Assembly: GCA_000611775.1 (NCBI GenBank)
Contig: KK106981.1
Location: 5,086,927-5,150,926 of the forward strand
Direction: 5' to 3'
Source: Umbilicaria muhlenbergii
Lineage: Eukaryota; Ascomycota; Lecanoromycetes; Umbilicariales; Umbilicariaceae
Length of the DNA: 64,000 bases
Numbering within the stretch: position 1 is the stretch's first letter; every line of letters starts with the position of its first letter. The position numbers and the translations under genes were made by a program. This document shows, in pieces, positions 1 to 10,600 of the stretch. The notes beneath the pieces were generated by a model, which worked only from the letters and a program-made list of their open reading frames with translations, had not been told where the DNA came from and searched no databases.

Positions 1-1352
1 CTTGTTTTGCGGCCAACAACACACATAGTTCACAAATTCATACAGTCTCTCCAGAGCAGCAGTCATTCATAGCATATCATCATCTGCGGATATCTAGTGC
101 CTAAACAATAATAAATCATCCCACATACTACAAGTTTATCACAAGTTCGGGCTGACTAAATTCCTGAGCCACGCCAAATACAAGAGCAACCGTCGTGTGG
201 TATGGGTAGCAAATGGAGGTTAAACAGAGTGTACTCTTCCCCTCCAGGACGAGGCTGACGAACGAAGTACCACGATAACGGTACTGAAACAGAAGAGCCT
301 TTGCAAAGCGAAAACGGATTAAACGTATTCCTCCAGACGAGTAAATATGATCCAGAGCGCAAGGTAATATGGCTCATCAATCTCGTAGGGCCTGTAGAGC
401 GTTTGAGGCTAGTCTGAGCATTGCTGCTTGCCGTTTCCCTTGACTTGCTATACTGGATATCGGCACTGAAAAACTGGATAGAGGTTCTGTGAATCCTCCA
501 CGACCGGGGATTACTTTGCTATTTAATCAGCAATCCCACCATACTATAAACGAGCTCAAAGTTGCTTACAATAGACATCTTGGGTATTACGGATGGCAAT
601 ACATTGTCAATCAGCCTGTCTGAGAGTAGGTAGGATGAAGGCAGATCCATCATAAGGATTGCTGTGGGAAGTCGTGCGTAGCGCGTGTCGAATGCTTGGG
701 AATCAAGCGTGGAAGAAGCACAATGATTGTTATTAAACATCATTGATTATGTTGGTTTGAAATGCAGAGCCCAGGCGACTATGATCAGGGAGGCCCGCAA
801 GTAGTCTTATACCTAAAAGACCTATTGCCAAGTTAGTCACTCTCCTGGAAATAGTGCAGAGTTATGTAGCAGTAGTGCAACGGTGAATAGCTTGGGTCAG
901 ACTGTTGAGCTTGAATATTGTTTTGTTACTTCATGGATAATCAGATCTTATCGTTTAGAAGTTGTAGTCATCATATAGAGTCGGAAGTGAAAACTTCTGA
1001 GCAGAGACAAATTCCGATGAAAGTATCCCGTACCTCTTCTGCTGGTATCACCTGTGACAGCTTTGGGTCATCATCAGCTCGTACCCGTGCTCATGTGAAC
1101 AGCGCATCTTTGGTTGAGTATTGATGCACCAGTGGTAGGTTTACAAGTGTCCGAGGGATCATTGTTGCGTTGGCTGTTACGTTGTGGTGTGGCAAATGGA
1201 CCTGCTGGACGATTCATCTCTCGCTTACGAGGTCTTCTTAGCTCCTCCGGCAGTAGCACTTCTCCTCAGTCCCACTACACCGACATCGCCACTACGGGTC
1301 TCTCTATCTCCCACAGCAAGCCTTGACAGAGTCCAGCGGACCGTTATTCACC
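1..1352. other. Left-edge stretch without a supported gene
   Basis: Only short open frames with no recognisable motif are present. The last ~250 bases are the probable upstream region of the NTF2-like gene. No repeat structure was noticed. Confidence 0.4.
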
Positions 1353-2179
1353 ATGCCTGGTAAGCAGACACTTTCGCTCTTCCGTCTGGCAGTGTTGGAG
1401 TTTTCTTTAAGGCGCAGGCCGGACGGAGAGTCGCCACCTTTACGGCACATTGTACGACCTCAGCTAACTGATTGCACTCAGAATCCGAAGAATCCAAATT
1501 ACACGAGGTCGCTCGTAAGCTATCAAACCCTTTCGTCTGCCGCTACAAGACCTATCAGTATTGCCACCGCATCCGCACAGGGTTAACAGATAGATTAGTA
1601 GCCTTCACGAGAACCTACAATCAGACATTCGATGGGAATCGCGGGAACCTAGAATTGCTATACGTGGGTTCAGATCATGTCCAGCGGCTACTTTCGTGAA
1701 CTGATAAGAATCATGACTACGCAGGGAGACCACTCTGTTCTCACATTCGAGAGCGAGACTATACAAGGCAGGGCTGCCATTGCTGCCAAGCTTACGGTAG
1801 GCCCCTCTTAGTGTTGTTTTGGACCGATCTAATCTAAGCTGTGTAATGCTGACGCTCGTTTTTCATAGTCCCTCCCATTCCATAATGTTGCTCATGAAAT
1901 CATAACACTCAATGCGCAGCTTACAATGCTCAATGCGCAGCCCACAAATAACGACTTTGGAATATTAGTTGTGGTTACCGGATTGCTAAAGGTATGAGCA
2001 GAGAACTCGTTCGTGGAGAGGCGAGAGCCAATTGCTGACTCGTTTGGTACGCTCTGTAGTTCGATGAGGAGAAACGGGAGATGAATTACACGCAGGTCTT
2101 TCTGTTGCTGCCCAATGGCGGAGGCGGCTACTATGTGTCCAATGATGTTTTCAAACTTGTCTTTCCTCCTGAACGTTGA
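1353..2179 (+). CDS. NTF2-like nuclear transport factor
   Basis: NTF2 carries Ran-GDP into the nucleus as a small homodimeric cone-shaped protein. The call rests on a run of NTF2 signatures: YNQTFDGNR, LLYGDHSVLTFE, IQGRAAIAAKLTSLPF, GILVVVTGLL, MNYTQVFLLLPNGGGGYYV and NDVFKLVF, in the family order. My model joins 1353-1359, 1482-1514, 1581-1663, 1725-1796, 1869-1991 and 2060-2179. All intron phases close and the product is about 145 residues, close to the usual ~125. Two oddities: the first exon would be only 7 nt (ATG CCT G), and the sequence LNAQ occurs twice in tandem (LNAQLTMLNAQP), a six-residue in-frame duplication where family members have one copy. The core is well supported; the 5' mini-exon is inference. 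A divergent paralogue rather than the main NTF2 is possible. Confidence 0.75.
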
Positions 2180-2967
2180 TGATGCGATGACACCAGTTGG
2201 GCCATACGTCTGATGAGGTGGGGGGCATCTTGCGTGCAGAGGCGCTGGATTTTCTTGCTGGTACTGGAGGAGGCAACGAAAGCCGGACCATTAACAATAC
2301 CTTCCTGTATCAGCACACGAATACAACACGGGGCTAAGCCTGCAATTTGTCCTCCATAAATATATCCATCTTAAGGTATACTGTTAAGGGTGACGTGGTG
2401 TTGAGGTTGACGCATAGGCTCCACAGCAATGCTTTTGAAAGATGCATTACACGCAGGGTACAGCCTCTATCAGGCATGAGCAAGAGTTGTAGGCTAAAGG
2501 ACCATCGTGCAGAGGTATTTGTACAGAATCAACGTGACCTACACAGTTTCCAGCTTATGTATATTCAATGCTAGTCTGCCACGGTGGCACATGTCTGAGA
2601 CAGCCCTATGAACAAGCAGTCACTGCAGTTTGTCTGTGCGCCGATCGTAGACCTTGGCGCTAGTGTAGGCTGAAGCAGTGGTACCGGTAGCAGTCATTAT
2701 TGAAGCCCAGCTCCGCCAAACCCCAGAAGCACCCTTCAAAGAAAGGCCACTCATACACAACATCGATCATCTTTTGGCAGAACCCCTCTCTCAGCCCATC
2801 GTAACCATCATCAACACCAATCTCGTCGTACTTTTGGCTCAGGTTCTGTTGATATTCTTGGCTTCAAGCCTTACTGCGCAACAACAAATAGCTTCAGCTT
2901 GGGGAAGCTACAGCGTAGAATTCCAACGCATCAACAACGGGGAAAAGGATAGTCACATAGCGTCACA
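2180..2967. other. Intergenic gap between NTF2-like gene and TVP18
   Basis: About 790 bases with no supportable gene. A 97-codon frame at 2678-2971 has no recognisable motif and runs into the TVP18 start region, so I do not call it. The gap presumably holds the NTF2 3' end and the TVP18 promoter. Confidence 0.4.
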
Positions 2968-3836
2968 ATGACGCTAGCTGAGGAGTTCAGATCGCGCAAC
3001 TTCAGTGAGTTCGCGGTACATGTTTTCTAGCCTGCGAGAGCGCTGACGGCCTACTTCTTCCAGGTATTTATGGTCAATGGTCAGTACTTCCGTAGCTGAG
3101 TTCAGCATATCCCATTACACAGAGGTTGGAAAACTCTCCTGGGTATTCTGAATGACCGGTCCCGCGGCTTGTTACGCAACCATACTCATGAAAATGGTCG
3201 TGCTTGAGGTCTACGACTTCGAAGACGCAGATCCAGTACAAGTGTAGCAGTGCTCTGCGAGCTCCCGGGCAATACAAAAGTTCCTTGAATTTCGAATGCC
3301 GGAGAGCAGCACTGCGACTACCGGAGCTACACTGAATCTTGGCTAACCGCGCATCCTAAACAGGACCGGTGTACTCTGCATATTCCTCTGCCTCGCTCTC
3401 GGTATCGCCAATCTCTTCCACGTCAGCATCGTCATCCTCTTCAGCGTGTTATGCATGTATGTCTCGCACTCCCTCACCCAATACCTCCCTCCACCGCAAA
3501 ACCCACCCTCTAACGCCATGCCCTCCCCCCAACAGTATCAGCGCCCTCATCCTCATCTTCGTTGAAATCCCCCTTCTCCTCCGCATCTGCCCAACGTCCT
3601 CGAAATTCGACGCCCTGATCCGGCGCGTAACCACAAACTACATGCGCGCGGCCGTCTACGGCGTTATGAGTCTGATTCAATGGCTTAGTATAATTCCGAA
3701 GCCGACGAGTCTCGTGGCCGCTGCGGTGGTGCTGTTGATTGCGGCCTGTTTTTATGCATTGGCGGGGATCAAGGGACAAGGCTTTGTGGGGAGTAAGACG
3801 CTAGGGGGTCATGGGGTTGCGCAGATGATTGTGTAG
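2968..3836 (+). CDS. TVP18: Golgi apparatus membrane protein TVP18
   Basis: TVP18 is a small Golgi vesicle membrane protein with four predicted membrane helices. Spliced exons 2968-3004, 3064-3079, 3364-3456 and 3536-3836 give a 148-residue product, the normal length. Family signatures are MTLAEEFRSRNF at the start, IYGQWTGVLCIFLCLALG, LILIFVEIPLLLRICPTS, YALAGIKGQGFVGSKTLGG and the terminal GVAQMIV. The 284-bp second intron is long for this window and exon 2 is only 16 nt. One helix reads SIIPKPTSLVAAAVVLL, where homologues carry a hydrophobic stretch instead of PKP. The last exon is C-rich up to about 3650 and G/T-rich after it. Confidence 0.93.
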
Positions 3837-4520
3837 AATTGGAACGGAGACAATGAGTCACCATGGGAGGATGGGATCGGAGCAATTCCGCAATTATCGA
3901 CAGAGTCTTGAGTGGGTCGTGGCCTGTACATCGAATCCAAGGGGATGGAGAGGTTCCACGTGTAGTTTTATGGGGTTTCTATGCGGTCTGCTATATCGTT
4001 CATGCGAGCGTTTGCTGTCTAGGGCCGGGTTCCTTTCTGTCTTGACCACAGTGCATCTCTTTCGTTGGGAAACATCACAAGGGATTATCACGGGCTAGGA
4101 GGGAGAATCCTCTATTTCTTGGGTCAACAGCCTATAAAAAGCGTGGGCTATTGTCTGGCGCAATGGAATCTTTTCAACAGTCCTCACCATTTGCTTCCGA
4201 GACCCACATCCACCACAGCTTCTGTTCCGTTTTTGTCCTCCGACTAGACCATAGTATGATAACTACCAACTCTTTACTTCGGCTAGCGCGGACGGAGGGA
4301 GTAAGTGTACAAGGCCTCACTTTAGGGTGTCAAAGGATTGTGAAAGTCACTAGCCGGCCTGGAAGCTCTGTAGCGGATGAGGCTTGACAGAGTGAGTGGA
4401 CATGGGAACCAACTCAATACCGAACTGGCCGCCTCCCAACCGTGGCCATACCTCGAAGATCCCTTCTCCAGGATAAGGGGCAGATTTGTCAATCTTCGTC
4501 AATTGCCGGGGATGCATGTT
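3837..4520. other. Intergenic gap, convergent 3' ends
   Basis: About 680 bases between the plus-strand TVP18 stop and the minus-strand stop at 4521. Only short frames without motifs. It probably holds the 3' UTRs of both genes. Confidence 0.4.
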
Positions 4521-5793
4521 TCATCCTTTCCTCCTGAAGCCCAGAATCTCAGAAATCTTCACCTCGCCTCTTCCTCCCCAACCAGCAGCGCCGTTTTGGA
4601 CTTCCGGTCTGACCCGAACGTACCATGACCACGCCCTACGGTCTAGATCATCTTTGCTCAGGACATGAGCCCACGAACTGTATAGGAGATCAAGAGAGTG
4701 GAGCAGAAGGCCGAGGTTTCGCTCCTTTTCCGCAGCTGCTGATGCTGTGGACTTCTTTTTCGGCGGCGAACTCTCGGATTCGGCTGCTTGTGTTGGGGCA
4801 GTTGCGAAAGACTTGAGCAAGTACGATCTAGCTGATTGCGCAGTGTAGATGGGTAAGCCCGAGGTGTCTCTGCCTTGCGCGCCAGACGACAATGGTCCAT
4901 TCGAGGAACGAAGAGCTTCGAGGTCTAGGCCCCAGAGTGCTGGCTCGCTTTCGGACCGTCCCCGACCTTCCTGCGCAGTTTCAGTCTCTACACTTTGGAC
5001 TTGATCGCCTTTGATCGTGTCTTGACTCTCAGCGACATTCTCTTGTTCAGCTGCTTCTTCGCCTTTGATGGTACCTTGACTCTCATTGACATCTCCTTGC
5101 CTGGCCCTGGATCCTTCTTTCCAATCGTAGCCCCACCGCTTGAGTACCCTGATATCGCGCCCCATGATGCGCACTTTAGGCTGTCCCTGTCCCCATCCCT
5201 CCTCTTCCGCGCTGTTGCCCTTCTCTATGCCTAGGCTAACGGCCTTACTTCTGCTGTTGACGCTGACGACAGCCTGTGCCAAGCTCAATCGAGACGAAAG
5301 TGGCTGCTCTGGCATCGTGTACTTTAATAACGTAACAGCGAATGCTAAAACCAGAGGAGCTCGATTTGTATGCAAGACGGTCTGGGCGAATTCCTCGTCG
5401 CTGATAGTCACCTCGGGAAGTGCTAATGATTCCTCTATTGCTGCAGGCGTCATGGCGCCGTCGACCGTTACAACCTTTTTGCGTTTTGAAAGCGCTTCAG
5501 TAGCATCTGAAGAACTCCTCTTCTTGTTGACCCGCTTCGCTGCATTGAGGATTTGCTTTGCAAGCTTCTCGTCTGGAAAGACGGCAAGCATGCCCGGTAG
5601 GTCTGACTTTGCTATTGTGGTTGGACTGTACCAACCTATCAGCCAGGAACAGTGCTGTAGTCAGTGATGTCTGTCACCTAGCTAGATTAGCTATCTGAAG
5701 CTCCTTGACTTTGCTCATTGCTGTCGGCAGGGGCACTTTGGCATCTTGGGTAAGGAAGCGCAAGAGCGCCTGAATCTCTGCAGCAGTGCTCAT
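4521..5793 (-). CDS. Conserved fungal protein ('impact family' label in some annotations)
   Basis: Two exons, 5793-5678 and 5625-4521, with matching phase, encode about 406 residues. The N-terminus (STAAEIQALLRFLTQD, then DEKLAKQILNAAKRVNKKR) looks helical and is followed by a basic patch. The conserved core contains LVLAFAVTLLKYTMPEQP, SRLSLAQAVVSVNSRSKA and KVRIMGRDIRVLKRWGYDW. The C-terminal half has LWGLDLEALRSSNGPL, ERNLGLLLHSLDLLYSSW and DDLDRRAWSWYVRVRPEV. I recall ascomycete proteins with this architecture labelled 'impact family', but I cannot see the diagnostic IMPACT motif, so the function is open. The central segment (about residues 200-250) is Glu/Gln-rich and repetitive. It shares a 220-bp divergent promoter with the splicing-factor gene. 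Confidence 0.8.
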
Positions 5794-6014
5794 TTTGTAA
5801 TTGGCGATCTTTGTGGTCCTCAGTAAATCGTTGCGGTCGTTAATCTAAGTGAGGAGTCAGTATGACGCATGCGACGATTTCATGCTCGCTGTTGCCTGCA
5901 AGCCAGTAATTATTGGGGGGCGGATAGGGCTGGGCTAGCTGCTGCTTTGGGATACTTTATTTGAGCCTCAACTTTCCCCGAAGATTCCCAAAGGTGCGGC
6001 GCACGACTCTCGGC
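5794..6014. promoter_or_regulatory. Short divergent promoter region
   Basis: These 221 bases separate two divergent start codons (5793 on minus, 6015 on plus), so both promoters must overlap here. No clear TATA box was seen. Inference from layout only. Confidence 0.5.
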
Positions 6015-8528
6015 ATGGCTCAGGAGTCGAAGATCAAGGAATTCCCCGACATAGGGACAAAGCTCACAGCTCCTACCAAAAAGTCTCTCTTCGAACGTCA
6101 GAAGGCCGAAGCCGAAGCCAAACGGCAACGCGAGCAAGCAGAGACAGCAGCAGTTTACGAGGACTTTGTCAAATCTTTCGATGATGCAGATGGAACCTTA
6201 CCGTCTGCAGGAGCTGGGTCTCGGTCTGGAGGAGGATTTGGAGGACCAGGAGGTAGTGGTGGTTTTGGAGGACCTTCTAAACGACACTTTACCGGGCCAC
6301 CTACGGGCCCAGCTGCTGGGAGAGGAGGACTGGGCAGTACTCGGGGAAGCAGCGGACCGGGTAGCTTAGGGCCTCCGCCAGCATCGCTTTCGCGAAAGAG
6401 GGTTCATGATGGGTTACACGCTGCACCACGAGAATCCAGTCAAGGACTGTTTGCCTTCGAAGATTCGAATCCAGGTCCCTTAGATGCCAAATCTGCCTTT
6501 CAGAATTCAGATGACGAAGAGGAACTGGCTGGCCGCACGAAAGCCCAGGAGAGGTCTGCTCCTAAGCCCACGATTCACATGTCATCTTTACCACCTGGGA
6601 CATCGCCTGCGGTCATTAAATCAATCCTGCCTTCAAGCGTCGGGGTCGATGCGGTCCGCCTCTTACCGCCCTCCGGACCAGGCACAACCGAACGTAAATC
6701 ACTCTCCGCCATTGTCACTCTAGCTAAAGATACACCAGCGATAGATATCGATACGGCAGTGAGCGCTCTACAGAATAGATATCTTGGATGGGGCTTCTAT
6801 CTATCTCTATCACGGCATTTATCCTCGGCGGCCGTAGGAGCTGGTATGCCTATACCCGGGAGCTCTTCTGGATTATCTTCGCTTCCCTTCGGTGCTCGTC
6901 CCGTAGTAACAGGTTTGGGTAGGGCTCCACCACCAGGTTCACATCGTGGAGGTTTTGCCCCACCTTCATCATATGCACCTTCAGGTCCGGCCCAATTCGG
7001 CAGAGGAGCTCCGCTAGTTCATGTCAAGGTCAATCCACCGTCGGACCTCAAGGAGCTCAAGCTAATTCACAAAACACTTGAGGCTTTGCTCACACATGGA
7101 CCGGAGTTCGAGGCCCTTCTGATGAGTAGGTCAGATGTTCAGAGAGACGAGAAATGGGCATGGTTGTGGAATTCACGAAGCCCTGGTGGCGTTTGGTACC
7201 GTTGGCGGCTGTGGGACATTTTGACCGGAGCTCAAAAACGAAGTAAGAATAGAGCCAACGGGCAATCACAATTTGTTTTTGATGGAGGCGCAGCTTGGAC
7301 TGCTCCAGATGGAGGACTTGTTTTTGAGTACGTCACGGAACTTGAAGAATTTGTTTCGGACCCAGAGTACGATTCATCGGAAGATGATGAGTCTGGAGAT
7401 GAGGGACAGCGTCGTTCTTATCATCACCAGGGAGGCCCACCACCGCCAGATGCTCTTACTGGAACCGGGGACGGTGGTGGTAGAGCTTACTTAAACCCCT
7501 TGAAGAAGGCTAAGTTAACGCATTTGCTGGCCCGACTACCAACAACAAACGCAAGACTGCGAAGAGGCGACGTGGCCAGAGTCACCGCTTTTGCCATTCA
7601 GCATGCAGGCGAAGGCGGGGAAGAGGTAGTCGACATGATTACGTCCAATGTGCGAAATCCTTTAAACTTTACCAATGCAAATCCGGAGCGAAAGACCAGC
7701 GCTGAAGACGCAGTTATGAAAGATGACGAGGAAGCCAATGAGGAGGAAAAGAAGTCAGCAGAAAAGGAGGACACGTCATCTTCCAAGCTCATAGCACTTT
7801 ACATTATCTCTGACATTCTGTCATCATCCTCTACCAGCGGAGTCCGCCATGCCTGGCGCTATCGACAGCTTTTCGAAGCTGCACTCAAGCAAAAGAAGGT
7901 TTTCGAGGGCCTTGGACGTCTAGAGAAAGATATGCAATGGGGTCGTTTACGAGCTGAAAAGTGGAAACGTAGCGTCGGCAGCGTGTTGACACTGTGGGAA
8001 GGCTGGTGCGTTTTCCCTCAGTCGGCACAGGAGCATTTTGCAGCGGTGTTTGCAAATCCACCACTCACAGCTGCGGAAGAGGCGGCGAATGAAGCGGCAG
8101 AGAAAGCGTCTGAAGCTGCAATGGCTGCCAAATCTAAATGGAAGACTGTGGATGAGAAGGCACGCCAGGAGGATAGTCCTAGACCGGATCTCAGACAGCC
8201 AGCATCCGCCAAAGCGGACGATGCCATGGATATGGACCTAGATGGTGAGCCGATGGCTGATGATGGGGAAGATGATGATATCGATGGAGAGCCTCTGGAG
8301 GATGTCGATGGTGAGCCAATGGAAGAAGGCGAGGACAACGAGGCCGCAGATGGAGCCGATATTCAAGATGCTGTGCCCAACCACACTGAAACTGATCAAA
8401 CGCCCACGGTCGGTTTTCCAATGGGCACTGGACCCACCAAGAGCGCAGCCAAAGAGGCGACAACTCCGGCTAGTCGAAGGAGGCGGCCTAGGGCGGAAGA
8501 CATGTTTGCAGACTCAGATGAGGACTGA
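6015..8528 (+). CDS. U2SURP/SR140-like splicing factor (RRM-SURP-CID)
   Basis: Fungal relative of the U2 snRNP-associated SURP protein, expected in nuclear pre-mRNA splicing. I chose the ATG at 6015 (MAQESKIKEFPDIG); an upstream in-frame ATG at 5961 would add 18 residues. The product has about 837 residues. Parts in order: a start segment with FERQKAEAEAKRQREQAE; a Gly-rich region; an RRM-like segment at about 186-275 (HMSSLPPGTSPAVIKSILPS to YLGWGFYLSLSRH); a SURP module at about 345-404 (LKLIHKTLEALLTHGPEFE and EKWAWLWNSRSPGGVWYRW); an acidic linker; a CID-like domain at about 496-668 (SSKLIALYIISDILSS, HAWRYRQLFEAAL, VLTLWEGWCVFP); and an acidic Met/Asp-rich tail ending ADSDED. It has no intron, and its stop is 98 bp from the convergent HAD gene. 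Confidence 0.9.
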   Translation: MAQESKIKEFPDIGTKLTAPTKKSLFERQKAEAEAKRQREQAETAAVYEDFVKSFDDADGTLPSAGAGSRSGGGFGGPGGSGGFGGPSKRHFTGPPTGPAAGRGGLGSTRGSSGPGSLGPPPASLSRKRVHDGLHAAPRESSQGLFAFEDSNPGPLDAKSAFQNSDDEEELAGRTKAQERSAPKPTIHMSSLPPGTSPAVIKSILPSSVGVDAVRLLPPSGPGTTERKSLSAIVTLAKDTPAIDIDTAVSALQNRYLGWGFYLSLSRHLSSAAVGAGMPIPGSSSGLSSLPFGARPVVTGLGRAPPPGSHRGGFAPPSSYAPSGPAQFGRGAPLVHVKVNPPSDLKELKLIHKTLEALLTHGPEFEALLMSRSDVQRDEKWAWLWNSRSPGGVWYRWRLWDILTGAQKRSKNRANGQSQFVFDGGAAWTAPDGGLVFEYVTELEEFVSDPEYDSSEDDESGDEGQRRSYHHQGGPPPPDALTGTGDGGGRAYLNPLKKAKLTHLLARLPTTNARLRRGDVARVTAFAIQHAGEGGEEVVDMITSNVRNPLNFTNANPERKTSAEDAVMKDDEEANEEEKKSAEKEDTSSSKLIALYIISDILSSSSTSGVRHAWRYRQLFEAALKQKKVFEGLGRLEKDMQWGRLRAEKWKRSVGSVLTLWEGWCVFPQSAQEHFAAVFANPPLTAAEEAANEAAEKASEAAMAAKSKWKTVDEKARQEDSPRPDLRQPASAKADDAMDMDLDGEPMADDGEDDDIDGEPLEDVDGEPMEEGEDNEAADGADIQDAVPNHTETDQTPTVGFPMGTGPTKSAAKEATTPASRRRRPRAEDMFADSDED

Positions 8529-8626
8529 GAGCATTGAACGGATTCTAACGAAACTACCAGGAGCCCGTACTCGTGCTCCTCAGAGGAACACCAGGCAATC
8601 ACAACGAAGACTTTGACTGCAGCCAT

Positions 8627-9749
8627 TCATAGATCCAATAGCTTCTTCAAATCCTCCAGATCCCGAATTCTGTTGGCCGGCACGTCCACGCACTTCTCCT
8701 CTCGATCCAGCAAGAGACTTGCCCACCCCGCAGCTTTTGCTCCGTTTACATCTTTCTCCAGATCATCGCCTACGTGTAGAAATTCACAATCCTCACCTTT
8801 AACTTGTTTCATGAGATTTCTGACGGCGTGGAAGATTCGGCAATCAGGCTTCTCAAAACCAATGTCGTAGCTGAGTGCCACAAAATCGATATCTTCTGCC
8901 TCTCTGTCTGAGCCGTTGACATGGGTAGAGTCCCATTGCGTCCCGCCCAGTCTGAATGGTCGAACTGAGAGACCTAAGCTACTGAGGATGGAAGGGACGC
9001 GGTCATCGGAGTTGGTGATTATGCCGACGGTGGTACCAAACCCTGGAGCTGAGTCTTCTTGCTCCTTGCGCCGCCACTGCTGAAAGAAAGGAAGGACATC
9101 AGGGTAGAGGGTGTAGCCCTCAGACGAGGAGAACCGGTGAAGCAGCTGCGTCACCACCGACTCAGGAAAAGATTTGTGGGTCGGTACAAAGGGTATCAAT
9201 GTTGCACGGATGATCTAAAGAGCTCTTCAGAATACGGAACACCTGTCAGAGACTGCCACAGACAATTCGTGAACGAAGTCGTCATCACCGTAGACAATCT
9301 CCGAACCACCCAGGGGTAGGGATAAGATAAATGGCAATGCAAACATGACTAGGTTTTCCATCACTCGACTAACCTCGGTATTTGTGCTCCCATCAGGCAA
9401 AGAGTGCAATTCTACAAGATAGAAAGATCCCTTACATTTGCCCACCATTGCTCCGCCCCCATGCCCACCGCCCTGCCATTGTTCGGATGCTTTTTCGACT
9501 CATCTTTGTACGCTGCTCAAGAGACCCCTACTTAGTCCAAAGACACAACAATTCACTGGTAGACAGAGCGCGACACGCACCATCCTTGAACTTCCTACCT
9601 ATTTCATCGTCCGTAAATCCAGATAAGCCGTGCTCGCGTGCTACGGTGGCATACTGTGTGGCGATGGGTTGGCGGGGGTAGAAGAGCGTGCCGAAGGCGT
9701 CGAAGGTCAGGCAGAGTGATCTATGGCGGGGAAGAGGAGAAGGGAGCAT
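8627..9749 (-). CDS. HAD-like hydrolase, HDHD3 type
   Basis: A haloacid-dehalogenase-superfamily hydrolase; the substrate cannot be read from sequence. Exons 9749-9581, 9512-9436 and 9214-8627 splice in phase to about 277 residues, the usual length. Motifs: I, FDAFGTLF (nucleophile Asp; the second Asp of phosphatase-type DxD is absent, as in dehalogenase/HDHD3 members); the cap region with HPNNGRAVGMGAEQWW; II, IITNSDDR; III, FEKPDCRIF; IV, HVGDDLEKDVNGAKAAGW. The second intron (9215-9435, 221 bp) is long, so a further small exon could be hidden there. It converges on the splicing-factor gene. Confidence 0.88.
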
Positions 9750-10600
9750 GGTCGTCTAGATCGGCTGCTCATCGCACGATGGGAGGATGAAGAGGGCTAT
9801 GCTGGCATGTGGTTGGCTAGAAGGGTGGCGGTGGCGAGTGCCGACGAATCACCACAGGCGTTGATCTTCCGACGGCAAAGAAACGCAGGGCCCCGGACAG
9901 TGCCTCGAGTGTCCTGATCACCCTGCTCTAGATGTGGGCAGCCAGATTACAATCTCTACCTTGTCCTATCATCATCAAAATCCGTCGAGATTCCCTTCTA
10001 CGTATACTGAGCTTATCAACGGACCTCGCGGAAAAGCATGAAAAGCATGTTCGACTACCAGGCGAGCTCAGCAGGTAACAAAACAAGACTTTTGTTGGAG
10101 AGTGTCAGATGCTTGGTGGCACTGGTGGCTTCGGGATAGGTAAGGCATGTCGGTACTTCCAGGCTCCGAAGCGGGCCCCTCCACAGCCTAGGTAGATTGT
10201 ACCTGCATCCCTCGAGAAAGCCCCCAACCGAATTCAGGGTCTGATCTCCCCAAATTTCCCAAGTTTCGCCTTCCGCAACAGATCAGCGAATGTAATAATT
10301 GCCCCCTCCCACTGCGAGCCCCCCGTCTGCAGTACGTGTTTCGGAAGATTCATGCCTGTTCACCAAGGCTGATCGAAGGCGTACAGGCTTATCATTCCGA
10401 GAACTGTGTGTAACGCGGCCTTCATTGTCCATCTCATCTCTCGTCTCATCTCGTGCCTAGTTTTAATAAACTGAGCTTTTCTCACCGCGTTCCGCTTGTA
10501 CTACTCCCCCTTCCTCGCAACACTCGAGTACAGCAACTCTTTAGGCTCTCAACATCTTCGACCTATCTTTCAGAAGCATTCTCTAAACCACACACACACG
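9750..10600. promoter_or_regulatory. Divergent upstream region of HAD and HMG-CoA synthase genes
   Basis: These 850 bases lie between divergent starts. The part next to HMG-CoA synthase (about 10430-10600) is pyrimidine-rich with CACACACACG just before the ATG, as in many highly expressed fungal genes. A sterol-responsive element could be expected here, but I could not identify one with confidence. Confidence 0.45.

Noticed and set aside
8191-8463. A 90-codon minus-strand His/Arg/Leu-rich frame
   Set aside because: Antisense shadow of the acidic tail of the splicing-factor gene.
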